Shown: positions 1 through 6,934 of the stretch, piece after piece
Layout: each line of letters opens with the position of its first letter
How positions within the stretch are numbered: the first letter of the stretch is position 1
Assembly (NCBI GenBank): GCA_944359735.1
Contig: CALVTA010000108.1
Coordinates: 1 to 10,184, forward strand
DNA length: 10,184 nt
Origin: an uncultured Bacilli bacterium
Lineage (GTDB): Bacteria; Bacillota_I; Bacilli_A; RF39; UBA660
Direction: 5' to 3'
Notes under the pieces: model-generated
Database searches by the model: none
The model's input: the letters and a program-made list of their open reading frames with translations, nothing else
Told to the model about the DNA's origin: nothing
Translations under genes and position numbers: made by a program

Positions 1-29
1 GTATTATTCGCAAACTAAAAGAGCAATTT

Positions 30-38
30 TGATATAAT
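30..38 (+). promoter_or_regulatory. Possible extended -10 promoter element
   Basis: The sequence TGATATAAT at this position is a perfect extended -10 (TGn plus TATAAT). No good -35 lies 17 bases upstream, although extended -10 promoters can work without one. Transcription would begin near 45 and run into the terminator at 98-130, giving a short leader or small RNA of about 80 bases. In a genome this A+T-rich, chance matches are common. Confidence 0.3.
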
Positions 39-97
39 TACTCTTTATTTTTGCATGTTATAGTCTGAATAGTTACACATTATATGTCTAACTGTGT

Positions 98-130
98 AAA
101 AAAGAATTGCTTTTTAATTCTTTTTTTGTT
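98..130 (+). terminator. Intrinsic terminator upstream of the first gene
   Basis: An 11-bp perfect but A/T-heavy stem (98-108 with 116-126) encloses the 7-base loop gcttttt and runs directly into a T-tract ending near 127. A second 7-bp perfect stem, TTACACA (73-79) with TGTGTAA (93-99), overlaps its 5' arm by two bases. The site either ends a gene lying outside the window or attenuates transcription from the -10 element at 30-38. Confidence 0.55.
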
Positions 131-169
131 ATGATTTAAATAGTATAAGATAAGGGAGATGGAAGTTAT

Positions 170-1120
170 ATGATATTAGCTGATTTTAATTTAAGTTTTT
201 TTACATCGATTCCAGGAATGTTAATAACAGGTGGAGTATTATTACTTTTAATAGCATTAATTATATTTATTGCAACAGGAACAAAAAAAGGAAATAAAAA
301 TAATAAAGAGGAACTAAAAGAAGATTCTAATGTTTCAACGACCCCAATTATGGATCAAGAAATTGCAACATCTCCAGTTGTAACTGCAACACCGGAACCT
401 TCTAATGTGCAGACTACACCTGCAACTGTAACACCACCGGCTGTTGAAGCAACCCCTGTAGTTCAAAGTGATTCTGCTGAATCTGCAGTTGCTGTAGAAA
501 ACTCTGCTCCAACTGTTCAAAATGTTGAATCACAAAAAGAAATGCAGAATATAGAACCGATTAATCAAAATGTCACTCCAATGGTATCAACACCTGAGGT
601 GACACCTACAATAGAGCAGCCTACTATTCAGCAAGAACCAGTGACAAATATAGAAATTCCAACTGTAGTATCACCTACACCGGAACCAGAACAAAATACA
701 AATATTGTTCCTAATACAGAAGTAGAACAAGCTCCTGTTATTCCAATTGTAAATGAAAAAGAAAGTGCTCCAACTGTAACATCGCCTGAAATGCCTAAAT
801 CAATATACGGTGGGGCAAGTCCTGTAGTACCTAAAATAGATGTTGAAGAAACAGAGCATCGTCCAATATATGGTGGTGCCAATCCATTAGAAAATACAGG
901 TGCTATTCCAACAATTAATAACGCTGAATCTGTAATGCCTAATGTAACTAAAGAAGAAGTAAGCCAAGAACAACCAAAAATAGAAACACCAAGTATTACA
1001 ATACCAGTTGTTAATGAGACTCCTAGTATAAGTACTATTCAACCTCAAGAAACAACAACTGAAACTGTAACACAAACACCTAAAAGTGAACCAAAAGAAG
1101 AGATAGAAAGTTTATTTTAA
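170..1120 (+). CDS. Membrane-anchored Pro/Thr/Val/Glu-rich protein of unknown function
   Basis: I do not recognise this 316-residue protein. An N-terminal hydrophobic segment (about residues 17-36) is followed at once by a basic stretch (KK, then NKNNK, about 39-46). By the positive-inside rule this puts the long C-terminal part in the cytoplasm. Residues 55-316 are low complexity and probably disordered, rich in Pro, Thr, Val, Glu, Gln and Ser, with recurring patterns such as TPEP, SAPTV and IPxVNE. Two copies of IYGGAxP occur at about 212-218 and 233-239, spaced 21 residues apart. There is no cysteine and no visible enzymatic motif. The start is supported by AAGGGAG at 152-158. The gene has its own downstream terminator and precedes spoVS, but no functional link is shown. 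The layout (N-terminal anchor plus long disordered linker) resembles ZipA-like scaffolds in shape only; that is analogy, not homology. Confidence 0.8.
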   Translation: MILADFNLSFFTSIPGMLITGGVLLLLIALIIFIATGTKKGNKNNKEELKEDSNVSTTPIMDQEIATSPVVTATPEPSNVQTTPATVTPPAVEATPVVQSDSAESAVAVENSAPTVQNVESQKEMQNIEPINQNVTPMVSTPEVTPTIEQPTIQQEPVTNIEIPTVVSPTPEPEQNTNIVPNTEVEQAPVIPIVNEKESAPTVTSPEMPKSIYGGASPVVPKIDVEETEHRPIYGGANPLENTGAIPTINNAESVMPNVTKEEVSQEQPKIETPSITIPVVNETPSISTIQPQETTTETVTQTPKSEPKEEIESLF

Positions 1121-1133
1121 TTTTTTGAATTTG

Positions 1134-1160
1134 AGTGTAATATAATGTTACACTTTTTAT
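1134..1160 (+). terminator. Intrinsic terminator after the Pro/Thr-rich gene
   Basis: A 7-bp perfect stem, AGTGTAA (1134-1140) with TTACACT (1148-1154), holds the 7-base loop tataatg and is followed by ttttta. It lies 14 bases after the stop codon and separates this gene from spoVS. Confidence 0.7.
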
Positions 1161-1270
1161 ATTATAATTAAATATTTTTAGTTTAGATTGTATTATAACG
1201 ATTAGCAGAAAATAGAATATTAAAAATAAATTTTATTAATAAATTTTTGTTCTTTCTTATTAAGTTAGTT

Positions 1271-1278
1271 CATACAAT
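1271..1278 (+). promoter_or_regulatory. Possible sigma-E-type -10 (CATACAAT) before spoVS
   Basis: CATACAAT matches the Bacillus sigma-E -10 consensus CATACANT and lies 30 bases before the spoVS start, a sensible distance. The sequence 14 bases upstream (about 1250-1256) does not resemble a sigma-E -35. The inner TACAAT could equally be a sigma-A -10. In Bacillus subtilis spoVS is a sigma-H gene, and I found no convincing sigma-H site here. Low confidence. Confidence 0.25.
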
Positions 1279-1307
1279 AATTTAGAAAAAGAAAGGATGA
1301 TAAAATT

Positions 1308-1568
1308 ATGGAAACACTAAAAGTTTCATCAAAATCAAACCCTAACTCAGTAGCAGGGGCACTAGCTAATGTTTTTAGAGCAAATGGCAGTGTTGAAATA
1401 CAAGCAGTAGGAGCAGGAGCTTTAAATCAAGCAATTAAAGCTGTAGCAATTGCAAGAGGATTTTTAGCACCAGCTGGAAAAAATATCGTTTGCATTCCTG
1501 CATTTACCGATATAGCAATAGATGGTGAAGAAAGAACGGCTATTAAATTAATAATAGAAACAAAATAA
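1308..1568 (+). CDS. spoVS: Stage V sporulation protein S (SpoVS)
   Basis: This 86-residue protein is very close to Bacillus SpoVS. It opens with METLKVSSKSNPNSVAGALA and contains GAGALNQAIKAVAIARGF (about 36-53) and IPAFTDIAIDGEERTAIKLI (about 64-83). The length equals the family norm. SpoVS is a small Alba-fold-like protein; in B. subtilis it is needed for coat assembly and progress past stage V, and its loss also affects septation. Its biochemical role is not settled. The start is fixed by the conserved N-terminus and by AAAGGA at 1292-1297. The T-box promoter of the next transcription unit starts within 10 bases of the stop, so spoVS is probably monocistronic. In Bacillus it also sits near miaB, ymcA and cotE, as here. 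Confidence 0.97.
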   Translation: METLKVSSKSNPNSVAGALANVFRANGSVEIQAVGAGALNQAIKAVAIARGFLAPAGKNIVCIPAFTDIAIDGEERTAIKLIIETK

Positions 1569-1575
1569 AAAATAC

Positions 1576-1604
1576 TTGTAAAATCAATAAATAATGCCTA
1601 TAAT
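1576..1604 (+). promoter_or_regulatory. Sigma-A promoter of the T-box/dipeptidase/serS unit
   Basis: The -35 is TTGTAA (1576-1581), the spacer is 17 bases, and the -10 is a perfect TATAAT (1599-1604). The predicted start near 1611 coincides with the first base of the T-box stem I base-pairing, which supports the assignment. Confidence 0.7.
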
Positions 1605-1610
1605 ATAAAT

Positions 1611-1810
1611 AAGTCGATGACAAGAGACAATGTTAAAACCTTTTTTAATAGAGACATTGTGGTAGGTGGAAACAATGAAAAAAGCTTAACTATCTCCTCT
1701 TTAGATGATTTTATATCCGGGTATTACCGTTATCTAAATTAAGTATAATAAGGATGGCACCGCATATACTCCTTGTAGTTTATGCTCCTTAAAAGCCATT
1801 CTTTTTTGTT
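1611..1810 (+). promoter_or_regulatory. T-box riboswitch leader, predicted serine-responsive
   Basis: T-box leaders bind uncharged tRNA and then let transcription pass an intrinsic terminator. The conserved T-box is at 1750-1763 (AAGGATGGCACCGC). Its antiterminator stem is AAGGA (1750-1754) with TCCTT (1770-1774). The competing terminator pairs AAGGATGGC (1750-1758) with GCCATTCTT (1795-1803), one G-U pair, then six T. In stem I, a base helix of 1611-1616 with 1706-1711 is topped by AAGAG (1622-1626) with CTCTT (1697-1701). The apical hairpin CATTG/CAATG (1655-1659, 1672-1676) holds a GGTAGGTGGAA loop. The specifier side (1691-1697, TATCTCC) contains UCU and UCC for Ser but also UAU for Tyr. 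The bulge UGGC (1755-1758) requires discriminator G, which fits tRNA-Ser and not tRNA-Tyr (A). serS downstream agrees. Confidence 0.93.
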
Positions 1811-1822
1811 AGGAGGGATTCT

Positions 1823-2761
1823 ATGTTTGATACACATCATGATTTATTATCGATCTGTTTTCTTTCTTCAAAATATAAAACTTTTAATTATTTGGAGCAA
1901 ATGAAGAAGGCTATTAATAGTAATAATGTTGTTGGTGTGTTTTGTAATTTATATTTTATGAATAGTGAGGAAATGGCAGAAGAGTTTCAAATAAAAACAA
2001 AAGATATTAATGTCATTTCAATGTTTCAAGAAAGTAAGAAAATGTATGATACCAATTTTTCGTGCCCTTCGTTATATAGCATTGAAGGGTGTGATTATAT
2101 AAAAAACGAAGAAGAATTAGAAAAACTATATGAATCTGGGCTAGATGCTTTCTTACTAGTTTGGAATAATAAAAATAGTTATGGATCAGGTAATCGTAGT
2201 GATAGTGGTTTAACTAGTAAAGGAAAAGCTTTCTTAAGAAAAGGTATTGATCTTGGGATGGGGATAGACCTATCTCATGCTAATCAAAAGACATTTTTTG
2301 ATATAATTGAAGTAATTAAAGAAGAACAAAAGAAAGGTAAAGAAGTAATTTGTTATGCAAGTCATTCCAATAGCTATGAATTGTGCCCTCATAAAAGAAA
2401 TTTGACAAAAGAACAACTTCTTTCTTTAAAGGAAGTTGGCGGCATGATTGGTCTTGTTAGTTATCCAGAATTTGTAGGAAACAGAACTCGTTCTAAGTAC
2501 ATAGAGCATATTAAGTATATGATTAATATTTTTGGAAGTGATAAGGTTATGGTTTCTAGTGATAATATGAATTTTGTTTCAATTATTAATCCAAATGATA
2601 AAGAAGAACATGGAATTTATGATTATAATACAATCGCTGCAGAATTAAAAAAAGATTTACTTTCTATTTTTTCTTTAGAAGATGTAGAAAAAATTATGGA
2701 AAAGAATGCCCAAAAATTATATTATAGAATAAAGGAGAAAAGAAAAAATGTTAGATATTAA
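1823..2761 (+). CDS. Membrane-dipeptidase-family (M19) dipeptidase
   Basis: This 312-residue protein belongs to peptidase family M19 (renal dipeptidase family): binuclear-zinc enzymes that hydrolyse dipeptides, including those with a C-terminal D-residue. The expected metal ligands are visible: H5 and D7 in DTHHD, E88 in SIEG, H152 in GIDLSHAN and H181 in SHSNS. R192 in HKRNLT and D247 in SSDN correspond to the usual substrate-site Arg and Asp. There is no signal peptide or membrane segment, so the protein is probably cytoplasmic. The start is set by AGGAGG at 1811-1816 and by the fact that the HxD motif begins at residue 5. The gene overlaps serS by 14 bases and shares its T-box leader, so it should rise when Ser-tRNA charging falls. 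I infer that it releases amino acids from peptides. A dipeptidase of this family also follows spoVS in some Bacillus genomes. The specific substrate is unknown. Confidence 0.93.
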   Translation: MFDTHHDLLSICFLSSKYKTFNYLEQMKKAINSNNVVGVFCNLYFMNSEEMAEEFQIKTKDINVISMFQESKKMYDTNFSCPSLYSIEGCDYIKNEEELEKLYESGLDAFLLVWNNKNSYGSGNRSDSGLTSKGKAFLRKGIDLGMGIDLSHANQKTFFDIIEVIKEEQKKGKEVICYASHSNSYELCPHKRNLTKEQLLSLKEVGGMIGLVSYPEFVGNRTRSKYIEHIKYMINIFGSDKVMVSSDNMNFVSIINPNDKEEHGIYDYNTIAAELKKDLLSIFSLEDVEKIMEKNAQKLYYRIKEKRKNVRY

Positions 2762-4034
2762 ATTTGTAAGAGAAAATAAAGAATTGGTTAAAGAAAATAT
2801 TAAGAAAAAGTTTCAAGAGGACAAGTTACCTTTAGTAGATGAGGTGATAAAATTAGATGAAAAAATAAGAGCTTTGAAACAAGAGGGGGATGAATTGCGT
2901 AAAAAGCGTAATGAAGATAGTAGTTCTATTGGCCTTTTAATGAAAAATAAGAAAATAGATGAAGCGAACAAGAAAAAAGAAGAAGTAAAAAAAATTAATG
3001 AAAAATTAGTAATCATCGAAGAAAATGAAAAAAAACTAAATGAAGAGTTAAGAGAAAAAATGATGGTAATACCAAATATTATGGATAAATCTGTTCCAAT
3101 AGGTAAAGATGACAGTGAAAATGTTGAAGTAGAACGTTTTGGTGAAGCCTATAAACCAGAGTTTGAGATACCATATCATGCCGATATAATAATGAAGTTA
3201 AATGGTATGGATAAAGAAGCTGCAGGAAGAACATCAGGAGAAGGCTTTTATTTCCTAACAGGTGATATTGCAAGACTACACGAAGCGATGATTGCCTACG
3301 CTAGAGATTATATGATAGATAAAGGATTTACTTACTGCATTCCTCCATTCATGATTCATAGCGATGTTGTGACAGGAGTTATGTCTTTCCCGGAAATGGA
3401 GGCAATGATGTATAAAATAGAAGGAGAAGACTTGTATTTAATAGGAACTAGTGAACATTCTATGATAGGACGCTATAAGGGACAAATTATCAAAGAAGAA
3501 GATTTACCGTTAACTTTAACCTCATATTCCCCTTGTTTTAGAAAAGAAGGAGGAAGTCATGGGTTAGAAGAACGAGGGTTGTACCGTGTTCATCAATTTG
3601 AGAAAGAAGAGATGATAGTTATCTGTAAACCGGAAGATTCTATGAATTGGTATGAAAAAATGTGGCGATTTACTGTTGAAGTATTTAGAAATATGAATGT
3701 CCCAGTTAGACAATTAGAATGCTGTAGTGGTGACCTTGCTGATTTAAAAGTAAAGTCATGTGATATTGAAGCTTGGAGTCCTAGACAGCAAAAATATTTT
3801 GAAGTAGGTAGTTGTTCAACTTTAGGAGATGCTCAAGCAAGACGTTTAGGAATTAGAACTAAAGGAGAAAATGGTACTTACTTTGTTCATACTTTAAATA
3901 ATACTGTAGTAGCCTCTCCAAGAGGACTAATCGCTGTAATTGAAAATAATTACAATGAAGATGGAAGTATAACAATACCAGAAGTATTAAAACCATATAT
4001 GGGAGGGAAAAAAACAATTATACCAAAAAGATAA
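2748..4034 (+). CDS. serS: Seryl-tRNA synthetase
   Basis: SerRS charges tRNA-Ser with serine (and Sec-tRNA where present) in the cytoplasm. The 428-residue length is normal. Residues 1-105 form the long charged coiled-coil arm that grips the tRNA-Ser variable arm. The class II core follows: motif 1 around 190-215, the serine-pocket TxE as T234-S235-E236, motif 2 with R265 in CFRKEGG, and motif 3 with R392 in ASPRGLIAVIEN. It ends in the usual IPEVLKPYMGG. Motif 2 (SHGLEERGLYRVHQFEK) and the LNNTVVASPR approach to motif 3 differ from the Bacillus forms (GRDTRGL, LNGSGLAVGR). This points to a divergent SerRS subtype. The start lies inside the dipeptidase 3' end, preceded by AAGGAGAAAAG, so the two are translationally coupled and both under the serine T-box. 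Confidence 0.97.
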   Translation: MLDIKFVRENKELVKENIKKKFQEDKLPLVDEVIKLDEKIRALKQEGDELRKKRNEDSSSIGLLMKNKKIDEANKKKEEVKKINEKLVIIEENEKKLNEELREKMMVIPNIMDKSVPIGKDDSENVEVERFGEAYKPEFEIPYHADIIMKLNGMDKEAAGRTSGEGFYFLTGDIARLHEAMIAYARDYMIDKGFTYCIPPFMIHSDVVTGVMSFPEMEAMMYKIEGEDLYLIGTSEHSMIGRYKGQIIKEEDLPLTLTSYSPCFRKEGGSHGLEERGLYRVHQFEKEEMIVICKPEDSMNWYEKMWRFTVEVFRNMNVPVRQLECCSGDLADLKVKSCDIEAWSPRQQKYFEVGSCSTLGDAQARRLGIRTKGENGTYFVHTLNNTVVASPRGLIAVIENNYNEDGSITIPEVLKPYMGGKKTIIPKR

Positions 4035-4066
4035 TTAATGTATAAAAAATCAAGGGATTGGAAATA

Positions 4067-4126
4067 CTAGTACTAGATGTAAAATTGACAAAACGTGACT
4101 CTTATGATATAATAAAGACCTCACGT
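4067..4126 (+). promoter_or_regulatory. Consensus promoter with flanking inverted repeat, upstream of the ankyrin gene
   Basis: The -35 TTGACA (4085-4090), a 17-base spacer and the -10 TATAAT (4108-4113) are perfect sigma-A consensus. TG at 4105-4106 makes it an extended -10 as well, so transcription should start near 4120. ACGTGA (4093-4098) and TCACGT (4121-4126) form an inverted repeat around the -10 and start site, placed like a repressor operator. A 10-bp perfect palindrome, CTAGTACTAG (4067-4076), lies 8 bases before the -35. No clear terminator separates serS from this promoter. Confidence 0.75.
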
Positions 4127-4146
4127 AAAAAGAAGAGGTGTTTTAA

Positions 4147-4842
4147 ATGTTTTACGATGAAACGCAAGCTATTAAAGCATGCGAAGAGGAACCGTCCTTG
4201 ATTTTTGAACTTATAAAAGAAGGACATCAAGAATTAGTAGATAAACTATTAAAGAAGAAAACAGTAAGTTTAAATACTCTAGATAAAGATGGTAATACAG
4301 TTTTAATGAAACTATTAAAATTAAAAAAATATGATTTAGTAGAAAAGTATATGAATGATATTAGTAGTGATATTAATCATCAAAATAAAGATGGAAATAC
4401 TTTTGCACATTTATTAGCAACAAAAGATTATGTTTATACTGCTAGTATCATAAAAAAATTAAAAAGAAATAAGGAATTTATTCCTAACATTAGAAATAAT
4501 GAAGAAAAAACTATTTTAGATCTTGCTATTTCTACAGGTAATTTATGTACAACTTTAAAATTATTAGAAGATAAAAGATTTAATAACATTGACCTAGTAT
4601 CATTTAATAATTTATATAATACATTTATAAAAAGCGAGAATTTTGGTAAATATACTAAGTTAATGAATTTAGAGACTATAGTAGAAGAATTATCTAAGAA
4701 ACCAAGATTACTTCCAAGAGTTCAAGAAATAGTAAATTTAGTCAGAAAAAATTTTGATATTATAAAAAAAGAATTAATGAATAATAAATTAACTTTTATG
4801 GATAATATTATGAAAAGTGTTATCAAAGAAGTTACTGTATAA
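4147..4842 (+). CDS. Ankyrin-repeat protein
   Basis: This 231-residue protein has no signal peptide or membrane segment and is probably cytoplasmic. About three ankyrin units are legible at roughly 44-76, 77-110 and 113-146. Each shows the beta-turn/first-helix pattern: DKDGNTVLMKLL, NKDGNTFAHLLA and NNEEKTILDLAI. A degenerate unit probably covers 14-43, with QELVDKLL as its second helix. The C-terminal third (about 150-231) is helical, charged, and matches no domain I know. Ankyrin repeats bind other proteins; the partner cannot be deduced. Good GAGGTG spacing (4135-4140) fixes the start. The gene has its own strong promoter and a downstream terminator, so it is an independent unit. The function is unknown. 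Confidence 0.85.
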   Translation: MFYDETQAIKACEEEPSLIFELIKEGHQELVDKLLKKKTVSLNTLDKDGNTVLMKLLKLKKYDLVEKYMNDISSDINHQNKDGNTFAHLLATKDYVYTASIIKKLKRNKEFIPNIRNNEEKTILDLAISTGNLCTTLKLLEDKRFNNIDLVSFNNLYNTFIKSENFGKYTKLMNLETIVEELSKKPRLLPRVQEIVNLVRKNFDIIKKELMNNKLTFMDNIMKSVIKEVTV

Positions 4843-4871
4843 AGAAGGAGAAAATAAATTCTTCTTTTTTC
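4841..4871 (+). terminator. Intrinsic terminator after the ankyrin gene
   Basis: AAAGAAG (4841-4847, starting within the stop codon) pairs perfectly with CTTCTTT (4861-4867) across a 13-base loop, followed by more T. The stem is A/T-leaning, so strength is uncertain. A possible extended -10 promoter for the next gene (TGATAAAAT, 4882-4890) follows at once. Confidence 0.5.
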
Positions 4872-4917
4872 TATGTTTATATGATAAAATATAACTGTTT
4901 AGAAAGAAGTGAAAATA

Positions 4918-5515
4918 ATGGGAAAAATTATTTTATTTATGGGACCATCTTCCTCTGGGAAAAATATTATCAAAAGAAGATTAATTAAAGAGAATAAATT
5001 TGCACTTAAAGAAATGATAATGTCTACAACAAGACCTATGAGAAAAGATGAAGTAGAGGGAAGAGATTATTATTTTAAAACAGAAGAAGAAATGTGGTGT
5101 TAGTATAGAATTAGAAGAACAAGGCAAAATAATAGAGAAAAGAAAATATGATACTATTTATGGACCTTGGTATTATTTTACAACTAGTTCTAATATTGAT
5201 TTAGAAAATTATAACTATATAGGTGATAATACTTTAGAGGGATTAGATCAATTTGTAAAATTTTATGTTCCTGAGAATATTATTTCTATCTTAATAAAAG
5301 TAGATGATGGTATTAGATTACAAAGAGCTTTAGATAGAGAAAAAAAGGAAGAAAATCCTAAATATCAAGAATTATGTAGAAGATTCTTATCAGATTCTAC
5401 TGATTTTTCAGAAGAAAATATTAGTAAAAGATCAATTACTAGTATTATTGATAATAATAGTAGTTTAGATAATACTATGCAAGAAGTAGAAAATGTTTTA
5501 AAATTATATTTGTAA
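4918..5515 (+). pseudogene. Guanylate-kinase-like protein gene with a +1 frameshift
   Basis: The first 61 codons (4918-5100, stop TAG 5101-5103) begin MGKIILFMG and carry the P-loop GPSSSGKN (residues 9-16). The GMP-kinase-like STTRPMR and EGRDYYF follow (about 36-53). The reading frame then shifts by one base and continues open to the TAA at 5513-5515. That part has GKIIEKRKYDTIYGPWYYF, then IKVDDGIRLQRALDRE, KYQELCRRFL and DFSEEN. These are hallmarks of the short guanylate-kinase-like family common in Firmicutes. Joined, they make about 198 residues, the usual family length. One extra base near 5093-5100 (for example one G of TGTGG) explains the break. The second half has no start codon of its own. 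The long intact second half suggests a recent mutation, a sequencing error, or recoding. The first half alone lacks most of the fold. I prefer ATG 4918 over GTG 4909 because of its spacing from AGAAAGAAG. It ends 12 bases before miaB. Confidence 0.8.
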
Positions 5516-5527
5516 GGACGTGATAAT

Positions 5528-6934
5528 ATGCATTTACCAGATTTTAAAGTCGCTCGTAGTAATAATAAAATTGATTACAAAAAGAAAGAATATAGTTTGG
5601 CTTCTAAATACCTTAATAAATATAAAGATAAAAAGTGTTTCTTAAAGACTTATGGTTGTCAGATGAATGAACATGATAGTGAGAATATTAAAGGAATATT
5701 AGAACTATTAGGATTTGATTTTATAAATGATATAGATAATGCTGACTTAGTCTTATTAAATACTTGCTCTATAAGAGAAAATGCCCATAATAAAGCCTTT
5801 GGATTACTTGGTAAAGCAAAACATCTAAAAGAATCTAAAAGAGATTTAATGATAGGTTTATGTGGTTGTATGGCTCAAGAAGAAATAGTTGTTAATACTA
5901 TTATGGAAAAATATCCATTTGTTAATTTTGTAATAGGTACACATAACTTTTATCAGTTACCTGAAATACTGGAAAAAAGTGAAGAAAAACAGCAAATAGA
6001 AGTATATTCAAGAGAAGGAGACTTAATAGAGAGCCTTCCAGTAGATAGAACTAGTAAATATAAAGCTTATGTTAATATTATCTATGGTTGTGATAAGTTC
6101 TGTACTTACTGTATTGTTCCTTATACTAGAGGAAGACAAAGAAGTAGAGAAAAAGAAGATATTTTAAAAGAAGTAGATAATCTTATTAAAGATGGTTATA
6201 AAGAAGTAACTCTATTAGGTCAAAATGTTAATGCCTATGGTAAAGACTTATATGATAATTATTCATTAGCAGAGCTTCTAGAAGATGTTGCCAAGACTAA
6301 TATACCTAGGATCAGATTTATGACAAGTCATCCTTGGGACTTTAATGATAAAATGATAGAAGTAATTGCTAAATATCCAAATATTATGCCAAGTATTCAT
6401 TTGCCAGTTCAATCAGGAAGTGATAGAATTCTAAAACTAATGGGGAGACGTTATACTAAAGATAAATACTTAACACTATTTCATAAGATGAAAGAAATGA
6501 TTCCTAATTGTGCTATATCTACTGATATAATTGTAGGTTTTCCTGGTGAAACAGAAGAAGATTTTCTTGAGACTCTATCTTTAGTTAAAGAATGTAAATA
6601 TGATAATGCATATACTTTTATCTATTCTCCTCGTGTAGGTACACCTGCAGCCAAACTTCCTGATAATGTTACTAAAGAGGAAAAAGAACAACGACTTTAT
6701 AAGCTTAATGAAATAGTAAATGCTTATTTTAAAGAAAATAATGATAAGTTAGTTGGCAAAACAGTCTCTGTTTTAGTTGAAGGTATTAGTGATAAGAAAA
6801 ATGAATACTATGGTTATAGTGAAACAAATAAACTAATTAATTTTACTGGAGATAACATAGAAATAGGTAGTATTGTTGATGTTTTTATCACAACTGCTAA
6901 AACTTGGAGTTTAGATGGTAAAGCTAGCGAGTAA
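5528..6934 (+). CDS. miaB: tRNA-2-methylthio-N6-dimethylallyladenosine synthase (MiaB)
   Basis: MiaB is a radical-SAM methylthiotransferase that adds the 2-methylthio group to i6A37 of tRNAs reading UNN codons. The 468-residue protein has the expected three parts. The N-terminal UPF0004 domain has auxiliary-cluster cysteines C44 (YGCQMN), C80 (NTCSIREN) and C114 (GCMAQ). The radical-SAM core has C188, C192 and C195 in YGCDKFCTYC. The C-terminal TRAM domain spans about 403-466. An extension of about 35 residues precedes the first domain, as in Bacillus YmcB. AAGGA at 5514-5518 precedes the ATG. The 3' end overlaps ricA by 20 bases, so the two are translationally coupled, as in the Bacillus miaB-ymcA arrangement. 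Confidence 0.97.
   Translation: MHLPDFKVARSNNKIDYKKKEYSLASKYLNKYKDKKCFLKTYGCQMNEHDSENIKGILELLGFDFINDIDNADLVLLNTCSIRENAHNKAFGLLGKAKHLKESKRDLMIGLCGCMAQEEIVVNTIMEKYPFVNFVIGTHNFYQLPEILEKSEEKQQIEVYSREGDLIESLPVDRTSKYKAYVNIIYGCDKFCTYCIVPYTRGRQRSREKEDILKEVDNLIKDGYKEVTLLGQNVNAYGKDLYDNYSLAELLEDVAKTNIPRIRFMTSHPWDFNDKMIEVIAKYPNIMPSIHLPVQSGSDRILKLMGRRYTKDKYLTLFHKMKEMIPNCAISTDIIVGFPGETEEDFLETLSLVKECKYDNAYTFIYSPRVGTPAAKLPDNVTKEEKEQRLYKLNEIVNAYFKENNDKLVGKTVSVLVEGISDKKNEYYGYSETNKLINFTGDNIEIGSIVDVFITTAKTWSLDGKASE

Noticed and set aside
335..1075. Three - strand open frames inside the Pro/Thr-rich gene
   Set aside because: Low-complexity products and no ribosome sites. They mirror the repetitive ACA/CCA/GTA codons of the + strand gene.
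1198..1220. Sigma-H promoter for spoVS (ACGATT ... GAATAT)
   Set aside because: The -10-like GAATAT is good, but the -35-like element has a mismatch and the spacing is several bases too short.
1691..1693. Tyrosine specificity of the T-box from the UAU triplet
   Set aside because: The bulge UGGC demands discriminator G. tRNA-Tyr has A, tRNA-Ser has G, and serS lies in the unit.
5090..5103. Programmed +1 frameshift of the prfB type in the kinase-like gene
   Set aside because: There is no CTT-TGA-C slip site and no well-placed internal ribosome site. A plain one-base insertion explains the break, so recoding is left only as a remote option.
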